From Methanobacterium sp. UBA294 (GTDB taxonomy: Archaea > Methanobacteriota > Methanobacteria > Methanobacteriales > Methanobacteriaceae), in contig DACB01000016.1 of assembly GCA_002494495.1 (NCBI GenBank), positions 193,877 to 257,876 of the forward strand: a stretch of DNA of 64,000 nt, given 5' to 3'. The translations under genes and the position numbers were made by a program. The notes below the pieces were generated by a model. That model was given only the letters and a program-made list of their open reading frames with translations. It made no database searches and was not told where the DNA came from. Positions 31,024 to 40,648 of the stretch are shown one piece after another; the first letter of the stretch is position 1, and each line of letters opens with the position of its first letter.

Positions 31024-31914
31024 CTAGATCTTCTCGTATACTGCCATGATTTCCAGGGGTTTATTACCACCTGTGCTTATGATTTTCTCTTCAATTTTGA
31101 GTTTCACTGTGTCTCCAGTCACAGCCCCTGATCTATTCTCCACCAGATAAATATCTGGTTTGACGTTGGATCTGATGTCGTATTCCACTTTCACATGGGC
31201 TGTGTTTTCACCGGCTTCTAGAACAGTCCCATAAGTATAGTTACGGTAATACCTGATTCTGAATATAAGGAATACCGCAGCTACCGCTATTATGGTATAA
31301 ATAAGTACTGAAAGGGATGGTAACGTTTGGAAGGAGAAAGCCATTACTAAGGAGGGGATACTGCTTACCAGTACAATTATAACACCCACTGCCAGGTACA
31401 TAATGAAGAAATCACGATAGGCATTGAAATCTCGCCGATACATCTTCTTTACCCGGTCATACAGCATATAAATCACGAAGGCACCAATGAGCACCCCCAG
31501 TATTATGTATATGAGGGTTGATAGGAAATTGAATACATAAAAAATTGAAATTATAATAAAAGCTATTGATGCAATTTGCAGGATTAAAATTGTTCTTTCC
31601 TTTTCTTCAGAAGTATAAGATCCTGAAATTAATATTACACCCTGATCTTTAAGATGTTCTTCCGATTCTGTTGATGTGCTAGTATATTCCTGTTTTAAAT
31701 GACGTTCTCCAGAATAGCTGTCCTTAACACCATCAACTTCCTTTTTGATCCGGGATATGTTGTCCTTCATGGATTCAGTATCAATTTTATCCCGGATCCC
31801 ACTGGTATTTAAATTCCTAATTTTCTCAGGAATTTTAGGTATGGATAAAATGAGCATTCCGATGAAGGAAAATGCTCTGATAATTAAATCTCCGAATTTA
31901 GTGAATATACTCAA
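31024..31914 (-). CDS. DUF2101 family multi-pass membrane protein
   Basis: About 296 residues from the TTG at 31914, which has GGAGAT six bases upstream. A hydrophobic start is followed by a charged region (about residues 30-95), then four hydrophobic helices (about residues 100-220) and a C-terminal soluble beta-rich domain ending in LKIEEKIISTGGNKPLEIMAV. The layout and context fit DUF2101, a methanogen family of unknown role. It precedes the second pilin and the prepilin peptidase region on the minus strand but is separated from them by 156 bases. Confidence 0.75.
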   Translation of the reverse strand: MSIFTKFGDLIIRAFSFIGMLILSIPKIPEKIRNLNTSGIRDKIDTESMKDNISRIKKEVDGVKDSYSGERHLKQEYTSTSTESEEHLKDQGVILISGSYTSEEKERTILILQIASIAFIIISIFYVFNFLSTLIYIILGVLIGAFVIYMLYDRVKKMYRRDFNAYRDFFIMYLAVGVIIVLVSSIPSLVMAFSFQTLPSLSVLIYTIIAVAAVFLIFRIRYYRNYTYGTVLEAGENTAHVKVEYDIRSNVKPDIYLVENRSGAVTGDTVKLKIEEKIISTGGNKPLEIMAVYEKI

Positions 31915-32115
31915 CTTGAAATCTCCATAAATTTTGCATTGAATAAAATTACTGCACACTATTTGAATAATAATTATAATGCACTATAATATAAATTATT
32001 GGTATTTAAACCTTGTTTATTAGTTAACACATAGATCAAGATTTATAAACCAGACTCTTAAAATAATCACACAATTTATTGATTTAAATGAATTGAATAG
32101 TTTAAAAAACAGGCA

Positions 32116-32565
32116 TTACTGTACGGTGACAGTTATAAATTTATCTCCCACATCCCAGGTGATTACCACATCATGCCAGCCCTTGGTAACAGTTTCATCA
32201 ACATTAACAGTGTAGGGCACACTAGCCTGGACATTTCCCTTTTGATCACCACTTGGATCACTGGCACTTACAGGTATATCTTGAAGACCTAAAGTTAAAG
32301 CCTTATTGGTACCATCATATGCTAGCCGGGCATCTTGTGGAAAATACACATTAACCGTCCTTTTTGCACCGGGCCCGTTGGAATAGACCACATTTACGGC
32401 ATTTGTTATGGCTGAAAGGGCTACTTTAGCATCTGAAGCTACGGAGACATTTTGGCTCGAGGTTATGGCATCTCCTGCAAAAGGAACAGTAACTGTCGCT
32501 AATACTATCAGAAAAATCAAAATAAGAAATATATACTCTGCAGATACTTGTCCCCTACTATCCAT
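32116..32565 (-). CDS. Class III signal peptide pilin-like protein
   Basis: A 149-residue pilin-like protein with the N-terminus MDSRGQVSAEYIFLILIFLI, a canonical class III leader (Gly then QxSxEY and a long hydrophobic helix). The mature region has strands and a segment VNVVYSNGPGAKRTVNVYFP shared with the pilin at 26562. The gene for the processing peptidase lies 65 bases upstream on the same strand, so the pair is probably one transcript or at least functionally linked. Confidence 0.9.
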   Translation of the reverse strand: MDSRGQVSAEYIFLILIFLIVLATVTVPFAGDAITSSQNVSVASDAKVALSAITNAVNVVYSNGPGAKRTVNVYFPQDARLAYDGTNKALTLGLQDIPVSASDPSGDQKGNVQASVPYTVNVDETVTKGWHDVVITWDVGDKFITVTVQ

Positions 32566-32630
32566 AAGTCCTCACTTCAATTATGATATTAACTTGTTAC
32601 CTTATAAATTTTGGTATCAAGCGAGTTTGT

Positions 32631-33815
32631 TTACTGCAGCAACAATCCCACTATATTGAAAAGTATAATGACCAGATCCCCAATAAAAAGTGAGATCAAA
32701 AGCCCAATTAAAATAGAAGGTGCAAATGGAACACCCTTCTTCACTTTAAAGGTATCTGGGATTTTCCCTTCCTGTTGAAGTTTTTTTAAGAGTTCTATAT
32801 CCTTATCTTCAAGTCCCGCAGCCAGTGTGCCCACCAGTAATTTACCCCGGGGTGCAGTCAATAGGAAGATGTTACCACTTTTTACAGCTTCCCTTATTTT
32901 ACCTGTAAAACTCTTATCATCATAGTATATCTCATCTCCCTTCTGATAAAGGTTGTAAGCAGATATCATGCCTTTTTCAAGCTCAGAAATTTTATAATCA
33001 TCCTGTAGGGCTTCCTTATTAGCTTTACTAAGTAATTTTCTAATAATTCCAATAACAGTGATGGTTATAAGTAAAATTATAAATCCATAGATGGTAACTT
33101 CTAAGTTCTGTATTAAAGACAGAATCATGATGCCAGATATAACAAGTGCCTTAACTAGTTTAGGTAATTTAGAAATAATCAGGGACAAGATAACTATGAA
33201 AATGAATATCATTATGATATTTCTAATGGGCAGTTGGAAGGTGATGAACACTGCAATGTAAGCAGCAGTGGAAACCACCAGGGCTGAGACCAGGGTCTTC
33301 TTATAGTTTCTTACTGGTTCGGTGAGTTCCTTAAGTACCTGTGGTTTTCTGGTAAATCCTATGTATATCACATAAATTAAGAGGAAAGGTAACATGGAAA
33401 GTATGCTGTTTAAAATCAATGAAAATGGGAATGGATAAACAGCATATACAGGCATCTCATAATTTAAAATGTTGTAATTTATTATTGGTGGATATATAGC
33501 CAGTAATGCAGCCATAGCTGTAAATAACTTAACATCCCCACCAGCCCAGGCACCCATCTTCCAGAACAGGTATCCTAAAGCAAATATCATCCCAGTGATG
33601 ATTGTTGCACTTATAAAAAGCAGTAAATTACCAATTAAAACTGCATAAACAACATTTAAAAATAATCCCACTGCAATCAATGGAAAGGTAAGTTTGTTGG
33701 GTATGATACCCCTCTTGAAATCAGTATAGCTTGCATATAAACAGGCAGCAAATGCTATAATTCCTGCAATTAAAGGTATATAATTAAAGACCATGTTAAG
33801 AATTGAACTTATCAA
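32631..33815 (-). CDS. eppA: A24 prepilin peptidase (EppA-type)
   Basis: Membrane aspartyl protease that removes the leader of class III prepilins. The 394-residue protein has a conserved Asp in ASYTDFKRGIIPN near residue 32 and the second catalytic Asp in GAWAGGDVKLF near residue 95, matching the A24 family, and about eight to ten transmembrane helices. It is longer than FlaK/TadV types, as for EppA. The start is a TTG at 33815 with no clear ribosome site; ATG of MVFNYIP is the alternative. Substrates in this window are the three class III pilins and possibly the variant-leader proteins. Confidence 0.85.
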   Translation of the reverse strand: MISSILNMVFNYIPLIAGIIAFAACLYASYTDFKRGIIPNKLTFPLIAVGLFLNVVYAVLIGNLLLFISATIITGMIFALGYLFWKMGAWAGGDVKLFTAMAALLAIYPPIINYNILNYEMPVYAVYPFPFSLILNSILSMLPFLLIYVIYIGFTRKPQVLKELTEPVRNYKKTLVSALVVSTAAYIAVFITFQLPIRNIIMIFIFIVILSLIISKLPKLVKALVISGIMILSLIQNLEVTIYGFIILLITITVIGIIRKLLSKANKEALQDDYKISELEKGMISAYNLYQKGDEIYYDDKSFTGKIREAVKSGNIFLLTAPRGKLLVGTLAAGLEDKDIELLKKLQQEGKIPDTFKVKKGVPFAPSILIGLLISLFIGDLVIILFNIVGLLLQ

Positions 33816-33829
33816 ATATATAAATACAT

Positions 33830-33891
33830 ATCCCTAAACTTAGCAAATGTATAGATACACATCCCTAAACTTAGCAAATGTATAGACACAC
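33830..33891. repeat. 31-bp tandem duplication upstream of eppA
   Basis: Two adjacent 31-base copies at 33830-33860 and 33861-33891 differ at one position. The core is ATCCCTAAACTTAGCAAATG followed by TATAGAYACAC. They lie 15 bases upstream of the eppA start on the minus strand, in the leader or promoter region. Confidence 0.9.
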
Positions 33892-33967
33892 ACTCCATCT
33901 TAAATCTATTAGATGAATGCAGGTAAAAATTAAAGAATTAAGAAAAAATCAGGAAAGAATAAAAAAA

Positions 33968-35569
33968 TTAATTGCTTTTACTTTTCCTATTATTAATTGC
34001 AGCCTGTACAAATGATACAAACAGAGGATGAGCCTTGTTTGGTCGTGATTTAAACTCAGGATGGAACTGACAGCCTAAAAGCCAGGGATGATCCTTAAGT
34101 TCCACCATTTCAACCAGGACGTCGTCTGGTGAGATACCAGCAATTATTAAACCTTTATCTTCTAACTCCTCACGGTACTTATTGTTATACTCGTACCTGT
34201 GCCTGTGTCTCTCGCTTATTAATTCCTGTTTATAGGCTTCCCTGGCCAGGGTTCCCTCCTTGACTTTACAGGGATATGCTCCCAGTCTCATGGTTCCACC
34301 CATATTCTTGGTATCCTTTTGCTCCAGCATCAAATCTATAACCGGATGCTTAGCGTTGGTATCAAATTCCGTGCTATCTGCCTCTTTATATCCATTCATC
34401 CGGGCAAACTCAATGACTATGGCATGCATTCCCAGGCAGATACCAAAAAGTGGGATGTTATTTTCAATGGCGTAACGCACGGCATTGAGTTTACCACTTA
34501 TTCCCCGTTCACCAAATCCTCCAGGTATGAGCATGGCATCGAAGTCACGGATCCTCTCCATATTTATGGTTTCTTCAGCATGCACCCATTCAATATCCAC
34601 TTTAATACCCAATTGAGCGGCGGCATGTATCAATGCTTCCCTTATACTCATGTAAGCATCCTCAAGTTCCACATACTTGCCTATGATGCCGATTGTAACC
34701 CTTGAGCTGTACGTTTTAAGGGAATCAACAATTCTACTCCAGCCATATAAATCAGGTTTATGTGCATTTATCTTAAGACGATTAAGAACATATTCCCCCA
34801 GATCTTCACTGTTTAAAATGAGTGGTAACTCGTAGATGGAGTTGACATCAGGAGCATTTATCACTGCATTTCTTTCCACATCACAGAAATGAGCAATCTT
34901 ATCCTTGATATGGCTGTCGATAGGCAGTTCACTACGGCATATTATAACATCAGGATTTATACCAGTGCTTCTTAACTCTTTAGTACTGTGCTGTGTTGGT
35001 TTGGTCTTAAACTCGCCAGCTGCCTTAAGGTATGGTACGTAAGTCACATGAATAAACATCAGATTGTCATGACCTTCCTCATTACGCAGCTGTCTTAAAG
35101 CCTCCAGGAAAGGCTGACTTTCAATGTCACCAACTGTTCCACCCACTTCAACCAAGACCACATCATCCTGGGTTTTCTTTGAAATTTTCCTGATATTATA
35201 CTTAATTTCATCTGTGATATGTGGTATGATCTGTACACAGGCCCCAAGGAAATCCCCCTTCCTCTCCTGATTTATAACAGCCGAATAGACTTTCCCTGTG
35301 GTTATGTTGGATTCACCAGAAAGTTCAACATCCAGGAACCTCTCGTAATGACCCAGATCGAGATCAGTTTCCATACCATCATCAGTTACAAATACCTCTC
35401 CATGTTCATAGGGGTTTAATGTCCCGGAATCCCAATTCAGGTAAGGGTCAATTTTTATGGCAGTTACATCCACACCATAAGACCTTAAAATTCTACCAAT
35501 GGATGCAGCGGTTATTCCTTTACCAATGGAACTCACTACACCTCCAGTTACCACTATATATTTTGTCAG
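33968..35569 (-). CDS. pyrG: CTP synthase
   Basis: Makes CTP from UTP with glutamine as nitrogen donor. The synthetase domain begins TKYIVVTGGVVSSIGKGITA and the C-terminal class I glutamine amidotransferase has the nucleophile in GICLGMHAIV and the catalytic His/Glu in QFHPEFKSRP. Full length is about 533 residues, normal. The start is uncertain: AGGAG is followed nine bases later by CTG (35569), giving a canonical MTKYIVVTGG start, while an in-frame TTG at 35578 abuts the ribosome site. I prefer CTG. Confidence 0.93.
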   Translation of the reverse strand: MTKYIVVTGGVVSSIGKGITAASIGRILRSYGVDVTAIKIDPYLNWDSGTLNPYEHGEVFVTDDGMETDLDLGHYERFLDVELSGESNITTGKVYSAVINQERKGDFLGACVQIIPHITDEIKYNIRKISKKTQDDVVLVEVGGTVGDIESQPFLEALRQLRNEEGHDNLMFIHVTYVPYLKAAGEFKTKPTQHSTKELRSTGINPDVIICRSELPIDSHIKDKIAHFCDVERNAVINAPDVNSIYELPLILNSEDLGEYVLNRLKINAHKPDLYGWSRIVDSLKTYSSRVTIGIIGKYVELEDAYMSIREALIHAAAQLGIKVDIEWVHAEETINMERIRDFDAMLIPGGFGERGISGKLNAVRYAIENNIPLFGICLGMHAIVIEFARMNGYKEADSTEFDTNAKHPVIDLMLEQKDTKNMGGTMRLGAYPCKVKEGTLAREAYKQELISERHRHRYEYNNKYREELEDKGLIIAGISPDDVLVEMVELKDHPWLLGCQFHPEFKSRPNKAHPLFVSFVQAAINNRKSKSN

Positions 35570-35757
35570 ATTAATCAACTCCTAATTAAGCATAATAAAA
35601 TAATGTATAGAATAATTTATTAATTAATATTTTCTATTAAACTGGAACCTTTTGTATTAAACCAGAATTCAATAAAGATAACGGTATTATTAATTTTAGT
35701 ATATAAAGATGTTGAAACTCATGAAGATATGGAGATTGAAAGTTATGGAATAAAGAA

Positions 35758-36960
35758 TTAAGGGTTGGAATATCGAAAAAGGTTAGAAATAAACTTGTAT
35801 CCTTCTTTTAATCCCTGTGAACCATGTTTAGCCTTAAATTCATCATATGCACCAACATCATCTTTACCGCCCTTTGTAGAATACATGGCATAGGGTACTG
35901 GGTCCTTGACATGAGTTTTAATGGTAATTGGAGTAGGGTGGTCCGGTAATATGCTGATGGAGTAGTCTTCATACTCAGGAAGTTCATCCATTAATTTACC
36001 TAGTATCCTTCTATCTATCCTTTCTATGGCCATTATCTTCTCCTCTACATCCCCGGCATGGGCTGCTTCATCAGGTGCTTCCACGTGGATGAATACCAGG
36101 TCATGGCCTTCCAGGGATTTAAGGGCATACTTTGCCTTACCACAGTAATCAGTATCATAATAACCAGTAGCTCCTGGTACAAAAACATTAGTTAAACCCA
36201 TATAAACACCCAATCCCTTTATTAGGTCCACACCAGTGATGGTCGCTGCTTTAAGTCCGTATTTATCGAAGAAGGTGTTCATCCGTGGTTTAGGCCCCTG
36301 GCCCCAGAGCCAGATCATGTTAGCGGGTTTTTTACCTTTCTCCACTCTTTTTTTGTTTACAGGATGGTTTTCCAATATTTTACGGGATTCTTCCATTAAT
36401 CTGTTTATTATCTGTGCCTTTTTATTATTTTTTGGTTTTAAGGTGTATTCCTTTATAGGTTCTCCCACTATATCATGTGGGGGTGTGGATTTTAGGGTTG
36501 CAGTTTCATTGTCCCCGCTTACGAATAGGTTTCGGTAGCTTATTCCTAAGTAGAATTTCCCATAATCCCCGAACTTACTGTTCAACATTTCTATCAGTTC
36601 TGAGGATTCCTCGGTGGATATATGATCGGCGTTGAAGTCAGCCAGCAATCCATCGTCCTGGAATATTAAGTTGCAGCGGAAGGCAACATCATCGTCTTCC
36701 ATTTCTGCACCGATACTTGCTGCTTCCAGGGGTCCTCGCCCTGTGTAATATTTCTGGGGGTTGTAACCCATGATGGACATGTTGGCCACATCAGAACCAG
36801 GTTCCATGTCAGGAGGAATGGTGATAAGCTGACCATTAACACCATTTGATGCTATACTATCCATATTTGGTATATGGGCTATTTGTAAGGGTGTTTTTCC
36901 CTTTAACTCTTCCAATGGATAGTCAGCCATTCCATCCCCTATCAGTATGATGTGTTTCAT
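35758..36960 (-). CDS. apgM: Cofactor-independent phosphoglycerate mutase, archaeal (aPGAM)
   Basis: Interconverts 2- and 3-phosphoglycerate in gluconeogenesis and glycolysis without 2,3-bisphosphoglycerate. The 400-residue protein starts MKHIILIGDGMADYPLEEL; catalytic Ser and metal ligands are expected in GDGMAD and in EPGSDVANMSIMGYNP, and HVEAPDEAAHAGDVEEKIMA and SILPDHPTP carry the later metal ligands of the alkaline phosphatase superfamily. GGTGA precedes the start. It follows hom on the same strand. Confidence 0.93.
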   Translation of the reverse strand: MKHIILIGDGMADYPLEELKGKTPLQIAHIPNMDSIASNGVNGQLITIPPDMEPGSDVANMSIMGYNPQKYYTGRGPLEAASIGAEMEDDDVAFRCNLIFQDDGLLADFNADHISTEESSELIEMLNSKFGDYGKFYLGISYRNLFVSGDNETATLKSTPPHDIVGEPIKEYTLKPKNNKKAQIINRLMEESRKILENHPVNKKRVEKGKKPANMIWLWGQGPKPRMNTFFDKYGLKAATITGVDLIKGLGVYMGLTNVFVPGATGYYDTDYCGKAKYALKSLEGHDLVFIHVEAPDEAAHAGDVEEKIMAIERIDRRILGKLMDELPEYEDYSISILPDHPTPITIKTHVKDPVPYAMYSTKGGKDDVGAYDEFKAKHGSQGLKEGYKFISNLFRYSNP

Positions 36961-37113
36961 TTCTAATTCACCAAATTAAGTTGTTATATTAAAATCATTG
37001 TCTTATAGAAATAATCTTTATAGAAATAAAATTGTATCTTCATAGATAAAAAAGTAAGTTTATCTGATGATGAGATAGTTTCTCAGATAACAGTAAGTTT
37101 CAAGATTTTAATA

Positions 37114-38127
37114 TCATTTAGTTTTCCAGATGCTTATCAAATCACTTAAAATAGCTGATGCTGTTTCAATAGAACCAGCTCCCTTACCTACCACGGTCAC
37201 ATCATCTGCCAGGTCTGTTTTAAGGGTTGCCACGTTAAGTGTTCCCTCCACAGCAAATGGAGAACCTTCCTTTACCAATCGTGGGGATACTTCCAGTGAT
37301 TCAGGTGAGACTTCACCAATGAGTTTAATAAGATATCCTTCCTTTTTTGCCAGGGCAATTGACTCTGGGGTTATCTGTGATATGCCTGTCACTTCCACGT
37401 CATCGTATGTAACGTCCATTTTGAGTATGGAATTTGCAAGTATAACCACTTTACAGGCGGCATCTTCACCTTCAACATCTTGAGTAGGGTCAGTTTCTGC
37501 AATTCCCATCGCCTGAGCTTCATTTAGGGTTTGTTCATAGGATGATCCTTCCTTGACCATTCTGGAAAGGATATAATTGGTGGTACCGTTTAAAATTCCG
37601 TAGATTGATTCAATTTTTGATGCAGAGAGGTTTTCATGGGCGAAGTTTATGATGGGCATGGCTCCACCTACTGATGCTTCATACTTAAATTGAACTCCGT
37701 TATCCCTGGCTGCCTGGGCAATTTCTTTGAACTTCAAGGCCAAAGGACCTTTATTGGATGTTACAACATCTTTACCATCCTTCATGGCCTTCAGAATGTG
37801 TGATAGTGCTGGTTCTCCATCTTCTATGTTGGTGGGTGTTACCTCAATCAAGCAGTGGTATTCTACTTTATCCATGAGGACTTCCAGTCCAGATACTCCC
37901 TCTTCACCATATTCAGGGTATTCGGATACTTTGCCTGTGAGTTTTTTAGTCACTAACAGTTGCTTTATATCCAGTCCTTCTGGATTTATTGCTGCACCAC
38001 TCCTGTCCAGAGCGGCGACCAGTTCAAGGTCCAGTCCATATTCTTTCTGTAACTCGTCCTTTTTCATTTCCATTACACGGGCAACTCCCTGTCCTACGGA
38101 ACCAAATCCCACGATACATACTTTCAA
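37114..38127 (-). CDS. hom: Homoserine dehydrogenase
   Basis: NAD(P)H-dependent reduction of aspartate semialdehyde to homoserine, leading to Thr and Met. The protein begins MKVCIVGFGSVGQGVARVME (Rossmann fold) and has the family motif TSNKGPLALKFKEIAQAARD and GGAMPIINFAHENLSASKIESIYGILNGTTNYIL. The start is TTG at 38127 with GGAGGAA at a good distance. A separate ACT-domain gene lies just upstream (46-base gap) and could supply allosteric control in trans, which is an inference. Confidence 0.94.
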   Translation of the reverse strand: MKVCIVGFGSVGQGVARVMEMKKDELQKEYGLDLELVAALDRSGAAINPEGLDIKQLLVTKKLTGKVSEYPEYGEEGVSGLEVLMDKVEYHCLIEVTPTNIEDGEPALSHILKAMKDGKDVVTSNKGPLALKFKEIAQAARDNGVQFKYEASVGGAMPIINFAHENLSASKIESIYGILNGTTNYILSRMVKEGSSYEQTLNEAQAMGIAETDPTQDVEGEDAACKVVILANSILKMDVTYDDVEVTGISQITPESIALAKKEGYLIKLIGEVSPESLEVSPRLVKEGSPFAVEGTLNVATLKTDLADDVTVVGKGAGSIETASAILSDLISIWKTK

Positions 38128-38173
38128 AAAAATTCCTCCAGTTTAAAATTAACATAATAAATTAATCTGGTTA

Positions 38174-38662
38174 TCAAACTTCGTTTATAACCAGAAACCC
38201 TTTTAAATTACCAATATCCTTTATTTTAGTCAGTACTTCCTTTCTTCTACCCTGTTCAGCTTCGATAACAATTCTGGAGGCTGATTTTTCCGGATGATCT
38301 GACATCTTAAGGTCTAAATCCGCTACCATCACGCCATCAATCTTATTTAACTGATTAACTGTGTCCTTGAGATCCTGATCAATTATGTTCCCCAGCATTA
38401 TGGTGGTTATCTTCTCCTTGCGCAGGATCCCGTCCACTTCCATGATCCCGATCCCTGTTTCTTCAATCAGGTTTAAAACTTCGTTGAGCGTATCCTTATC
38501 CCCTTCTATTGTTATCTGTACGGGTATAGTGCCTCTTTCTGTTTTAACATCCCTTTGGTGGATTACTGCTACTATATTAGCACCTAATCTTCCAATGGGA
38601 TTTAATGCATCCAGTAGCTGGCCCGGGACGTCTAGAAGTTCTAATACCAGTTTCAATCTCAT
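38174..38662 (-). CDS. ACT-domain regulatory protein
   Basis: A 162-residue protein with two ACT-like halves: residues 1-75 (LKLVLELLDVPGQLLDALNPIGRLGANIVAVIHQRD) and about 85-160 (ITTIMLGNIIDQDLKDTVNQL). ACT domains bind amino acids. Its position one base after gatC and 46 bases before hom on the same strand suggests it regulates homoserine dehydrogenase or amino-acid metabolism. The family appears in other methanogens next to hom. Confidence 0.85.
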   Translation of the reverse strand: MRLKLVLELLDVPGQLLDALNPIGRLGANIVAVIHQRDVKTERGTIPVQITIEGDKDTLNEVLNLIEETGIGIMEVDGILRKEKITTIMLGNIIDQDLKDTVNQLNKIDGVMVADLDLKMSDHPEKSASRIVIEAEQGRRKEVLTKIKDIGNLKGFLVINEV

Positions 38663-38663
38663 C

Positions 38664-38879
38664 TTATCTGACCCATTTTCCTTTCTCTGCTATGAGATTT
38701 CCATCCTCATCAATGTTGGAATTTCTAAGTATTTTCTCAGGATCTTTCTCCTCTGCCTTATCTTCTCGGGTTAGATTTATATTGTCCACTATGTAATGGG
38801 TTTCTTCAAGTTCTGAAATGTTCTCCAGTGCCTTGGAGAATTTTTCCAAGATTATTTCTGCTTCTTTTTCAATCTTCAA
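38664..38879 (-). CDS. gatC: Asp-tRNA(Asn)/Glu-tRNA amidotransferase subunit GatC
   Basis: A 71-residue GatC-type linker protein of the GatCAB amidotransferase, which converts Asp-tRNA(Asn) to Asn-tRNA(Asn). It shows the helical N-terminus with ILEKFSKALENISELEETHYI and a C-terminal tail ending AEKGKWVR. The start is TTG at 38879 with GGGGAGTG seven bases upstream. gatA and gatB are not in the window. It lies just downstream of the AsnB-like gene and just upstream of the ACT gene, so asparagine-related genes cluster here. Confidence 0.85.
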   Translation of the reverse strand: MKIEKEAEIILEKFSKALENISELEETHYIVDNINLTREDKAEEKDPEKILRNSNIDEDGNLIAEKGKWVR

Positions 38880-38955
38880 TTTCCAACACTCCCCTGAAAT
38901 TTGGGAATTATTTATGAATGTAAACTTAATTTATTTGTAAAACTTAATCTTCTTA

Positions 38956-40437
38956 TTATTTAATATAAAACTTAATACCTTCTTGCTTAATTACATCATC
39001 TTCTTTAAGTATTCGGCGAAGCATCTTATCTATTCCAGAACCATACTGGGTTGCCTTTTTGGGTCTTTTTACAGTCTCCTCTGGAACTCCCAGATCCCGG
39101 GCAACTTCCCTCAGGATGCACTTCCGGAGATGGTCGTCTTCACCGTTGATCTTATACTTCATAGGTATATTCATGGATATATTTATAACATCCAGATCAA
39201 GGTAGGGTACCCGTTGTTCCACTCCATTGGCCATGGTCACTGCATCATCCCTCTGCAGGTTAACCTGATACAGATTATCTATATCTTTGTTGAGGTTCTC
39301 CTGGGCATCTTCTCCCTGTTCCTGGTAGAATTTCAGGTATCGGTGGTATCCGGCGAAGAGTTCATCAGCGCCCTGGCCAGATAGCATAACCTTAATTCCA
39401 TCTTCACTGGCCATCTCTGCTGCTATGTATAATGGCATTCCCACCCCTAATTTCATGAGGTTGAACTCTTCTATTGCATTTAATACAGGTGATAGGTAAT
39501 TCCTGACATCGTCCATGGTTACCTTTCTTAATCGGATTGGAAGATCCATATCCCTGGCAGTTTTTTGGGCAAATTTGAAGTCCGGGGAGTTTTCATGTCC
39601 TACACAGTAAAGAGTTGTTTCAGTTCCCATTTCCCTGGAGAGGTATGCCAGTATAGTGCTGTCTATCCCTCCTGAAAACATGATCCCCACACAGGGAAGG
39701 TCTCTTAACCTTTTTTTCACTGATTCTATCAGTTTAATTTCAAGATGTTTTTTTAAATAGGTTTTAGAATCAGGTTCACCCTTTAAACCCTGGTTGAATT
39801 TAATGTTGAACTTATCTTTAATGGTTTTTAAGTTCTCATCAAGTTCCACCAGTTCCCAGTTATGGAGCATGTATCCAGGGGGTAAGGTTCGAGCATCCTG
39901 GATGCCTATCTCCCATAATGCTTTCCTTTCAGAGGCAAATGCCTGCATGCTTTGATCTGTTCCATAATAGACTGGTTTTACACCTATTGGATCTCTTATC
40001 ACTGCCATATCTATCCCATCATATACGGCGAAGGCATAGTCACCATCCAGGTACTTTATGGTTTCATTTAGAGCTTCTTTAAGTGATCCAGTGTAGAATT
40101 TGCGGATTAAATCCAGTATTACTTCATTGCTTGAATCTGATGAGTCAAGATGGAATTCTTCTTTAAGTTCTCTGAAGTTGTATATTTCCCCGTTACAAAC
40201 CAGGACAAATTTACCCATTCCTACGGGTTGTAACCCATCTGTACCATTCACGGATAAGAGATTATGTCCCAGTGCAAAAGTTCCATCCAGAATTTCTAGC
40301 TTATCCAGATCTCCATTTGAAATCTTACCACCGGAATAGACTCCGCTTCCATTGATTCCACGATGTTTTAACTTTTCAAGCATCCTGAGTATGTCAGTGG
40401 TTAAGTTTTCAGACTGTATTCCTGCAATAGCACTCAT
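38956..40437 (-). CDS. asnB: Asparagine synthetase-like protein lacking the N-terminal cysteine
   Basis: A 493-residue AsnB homologue. The glutaminase-like N-terminal domain is complete (LVCNGEIYNFRELK; DPIGVKPVYYG; ASERKAL) and the synthetase domain has the PP-loop MFSGGIDSTILA near residue 253. However, the protein begins MSAIAGIQ, whereas active class II amidotransferases begin MCGI, so the essential Cys2 is Ser here. The HRGPDDSG motif is also changed (KHRGINGSG). It may use free ammonia or have another role; the 14-bp repeat array lies upstream. The start has no alternative that would restore Cys. Confidence 0.85.
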   Translation of the reverse strand: MSAIAGIQSENLTTDILRMLEKLKHRGINGSGVYSGGKISNGDLDKLEILDGTFALGHNLLSVNGTDGLQPVGMGKFVLVCNGEIYNFRELKEEFHLDSSDSSNEVILDLIRKFYTGSLKEALNETIKYLDGDYAFAVYDGIDMAVIRDPIGVKPVYYGTDQSMQAFASERKALWEIGIQDARTLPPGYMLHNWELVELDENLKTIKDKFNIKFNQGLKGEPDSKTYLKKHLEIKLIESVKKRLRDLPCVGIMFSGGIDSTILAYLSREMGTETTLYCVGHENSPDFKFAQKTARDMDLPIRLRKVTMDDVRNYLSPVLNAIEEFNLMKLGVGMPLYIAAEMASEDGIKVMLSGQGADELFAGYHRYLKFYQEQGEDAQENLNKDIDNLYQVNLQRDDAVTMANGVEQRVPYLDLDVINISMNIPMKYKINGEDDHLRKCILREVARDLGVPEETVKRPKKATQYGSGIDKMLRRILKEDDVIKQEGIKFYIK

Positions 40438-40493
40438 TGTAACCAGTTTATATCTAAAAATAGGCTTTCATTAATTATAGGATTTAATTTATG

Positions 40494-40550
40494 ATTCCGA
40501 TTATAGAATTCTAATCATAGAATTCCAATAACAGAATTCCAATTAATAGA
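40494..40550. repeat. 14-bp tandem repeat, four units, upstream of asnB
   Basis: Units start at 40494, 40508, 40522 and 40536 with consensus near ATTCCAATNATAGA (the last is 15 bases). They lie 57 bases upstream of the asnB-like start codon on the minus strand and so are in its promoter region. No palindrome or spacer. Confidence 0.85.
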
Positions 40551-40648
40551 TTTAAATCTAAATAATTGATTTTTAATATATTATTTAAAAGGAGTTTAAA
40601 ATATTTGAGGTTTAAAAAAAATTGAAAAAAAATAAAAAATATGGGAAT

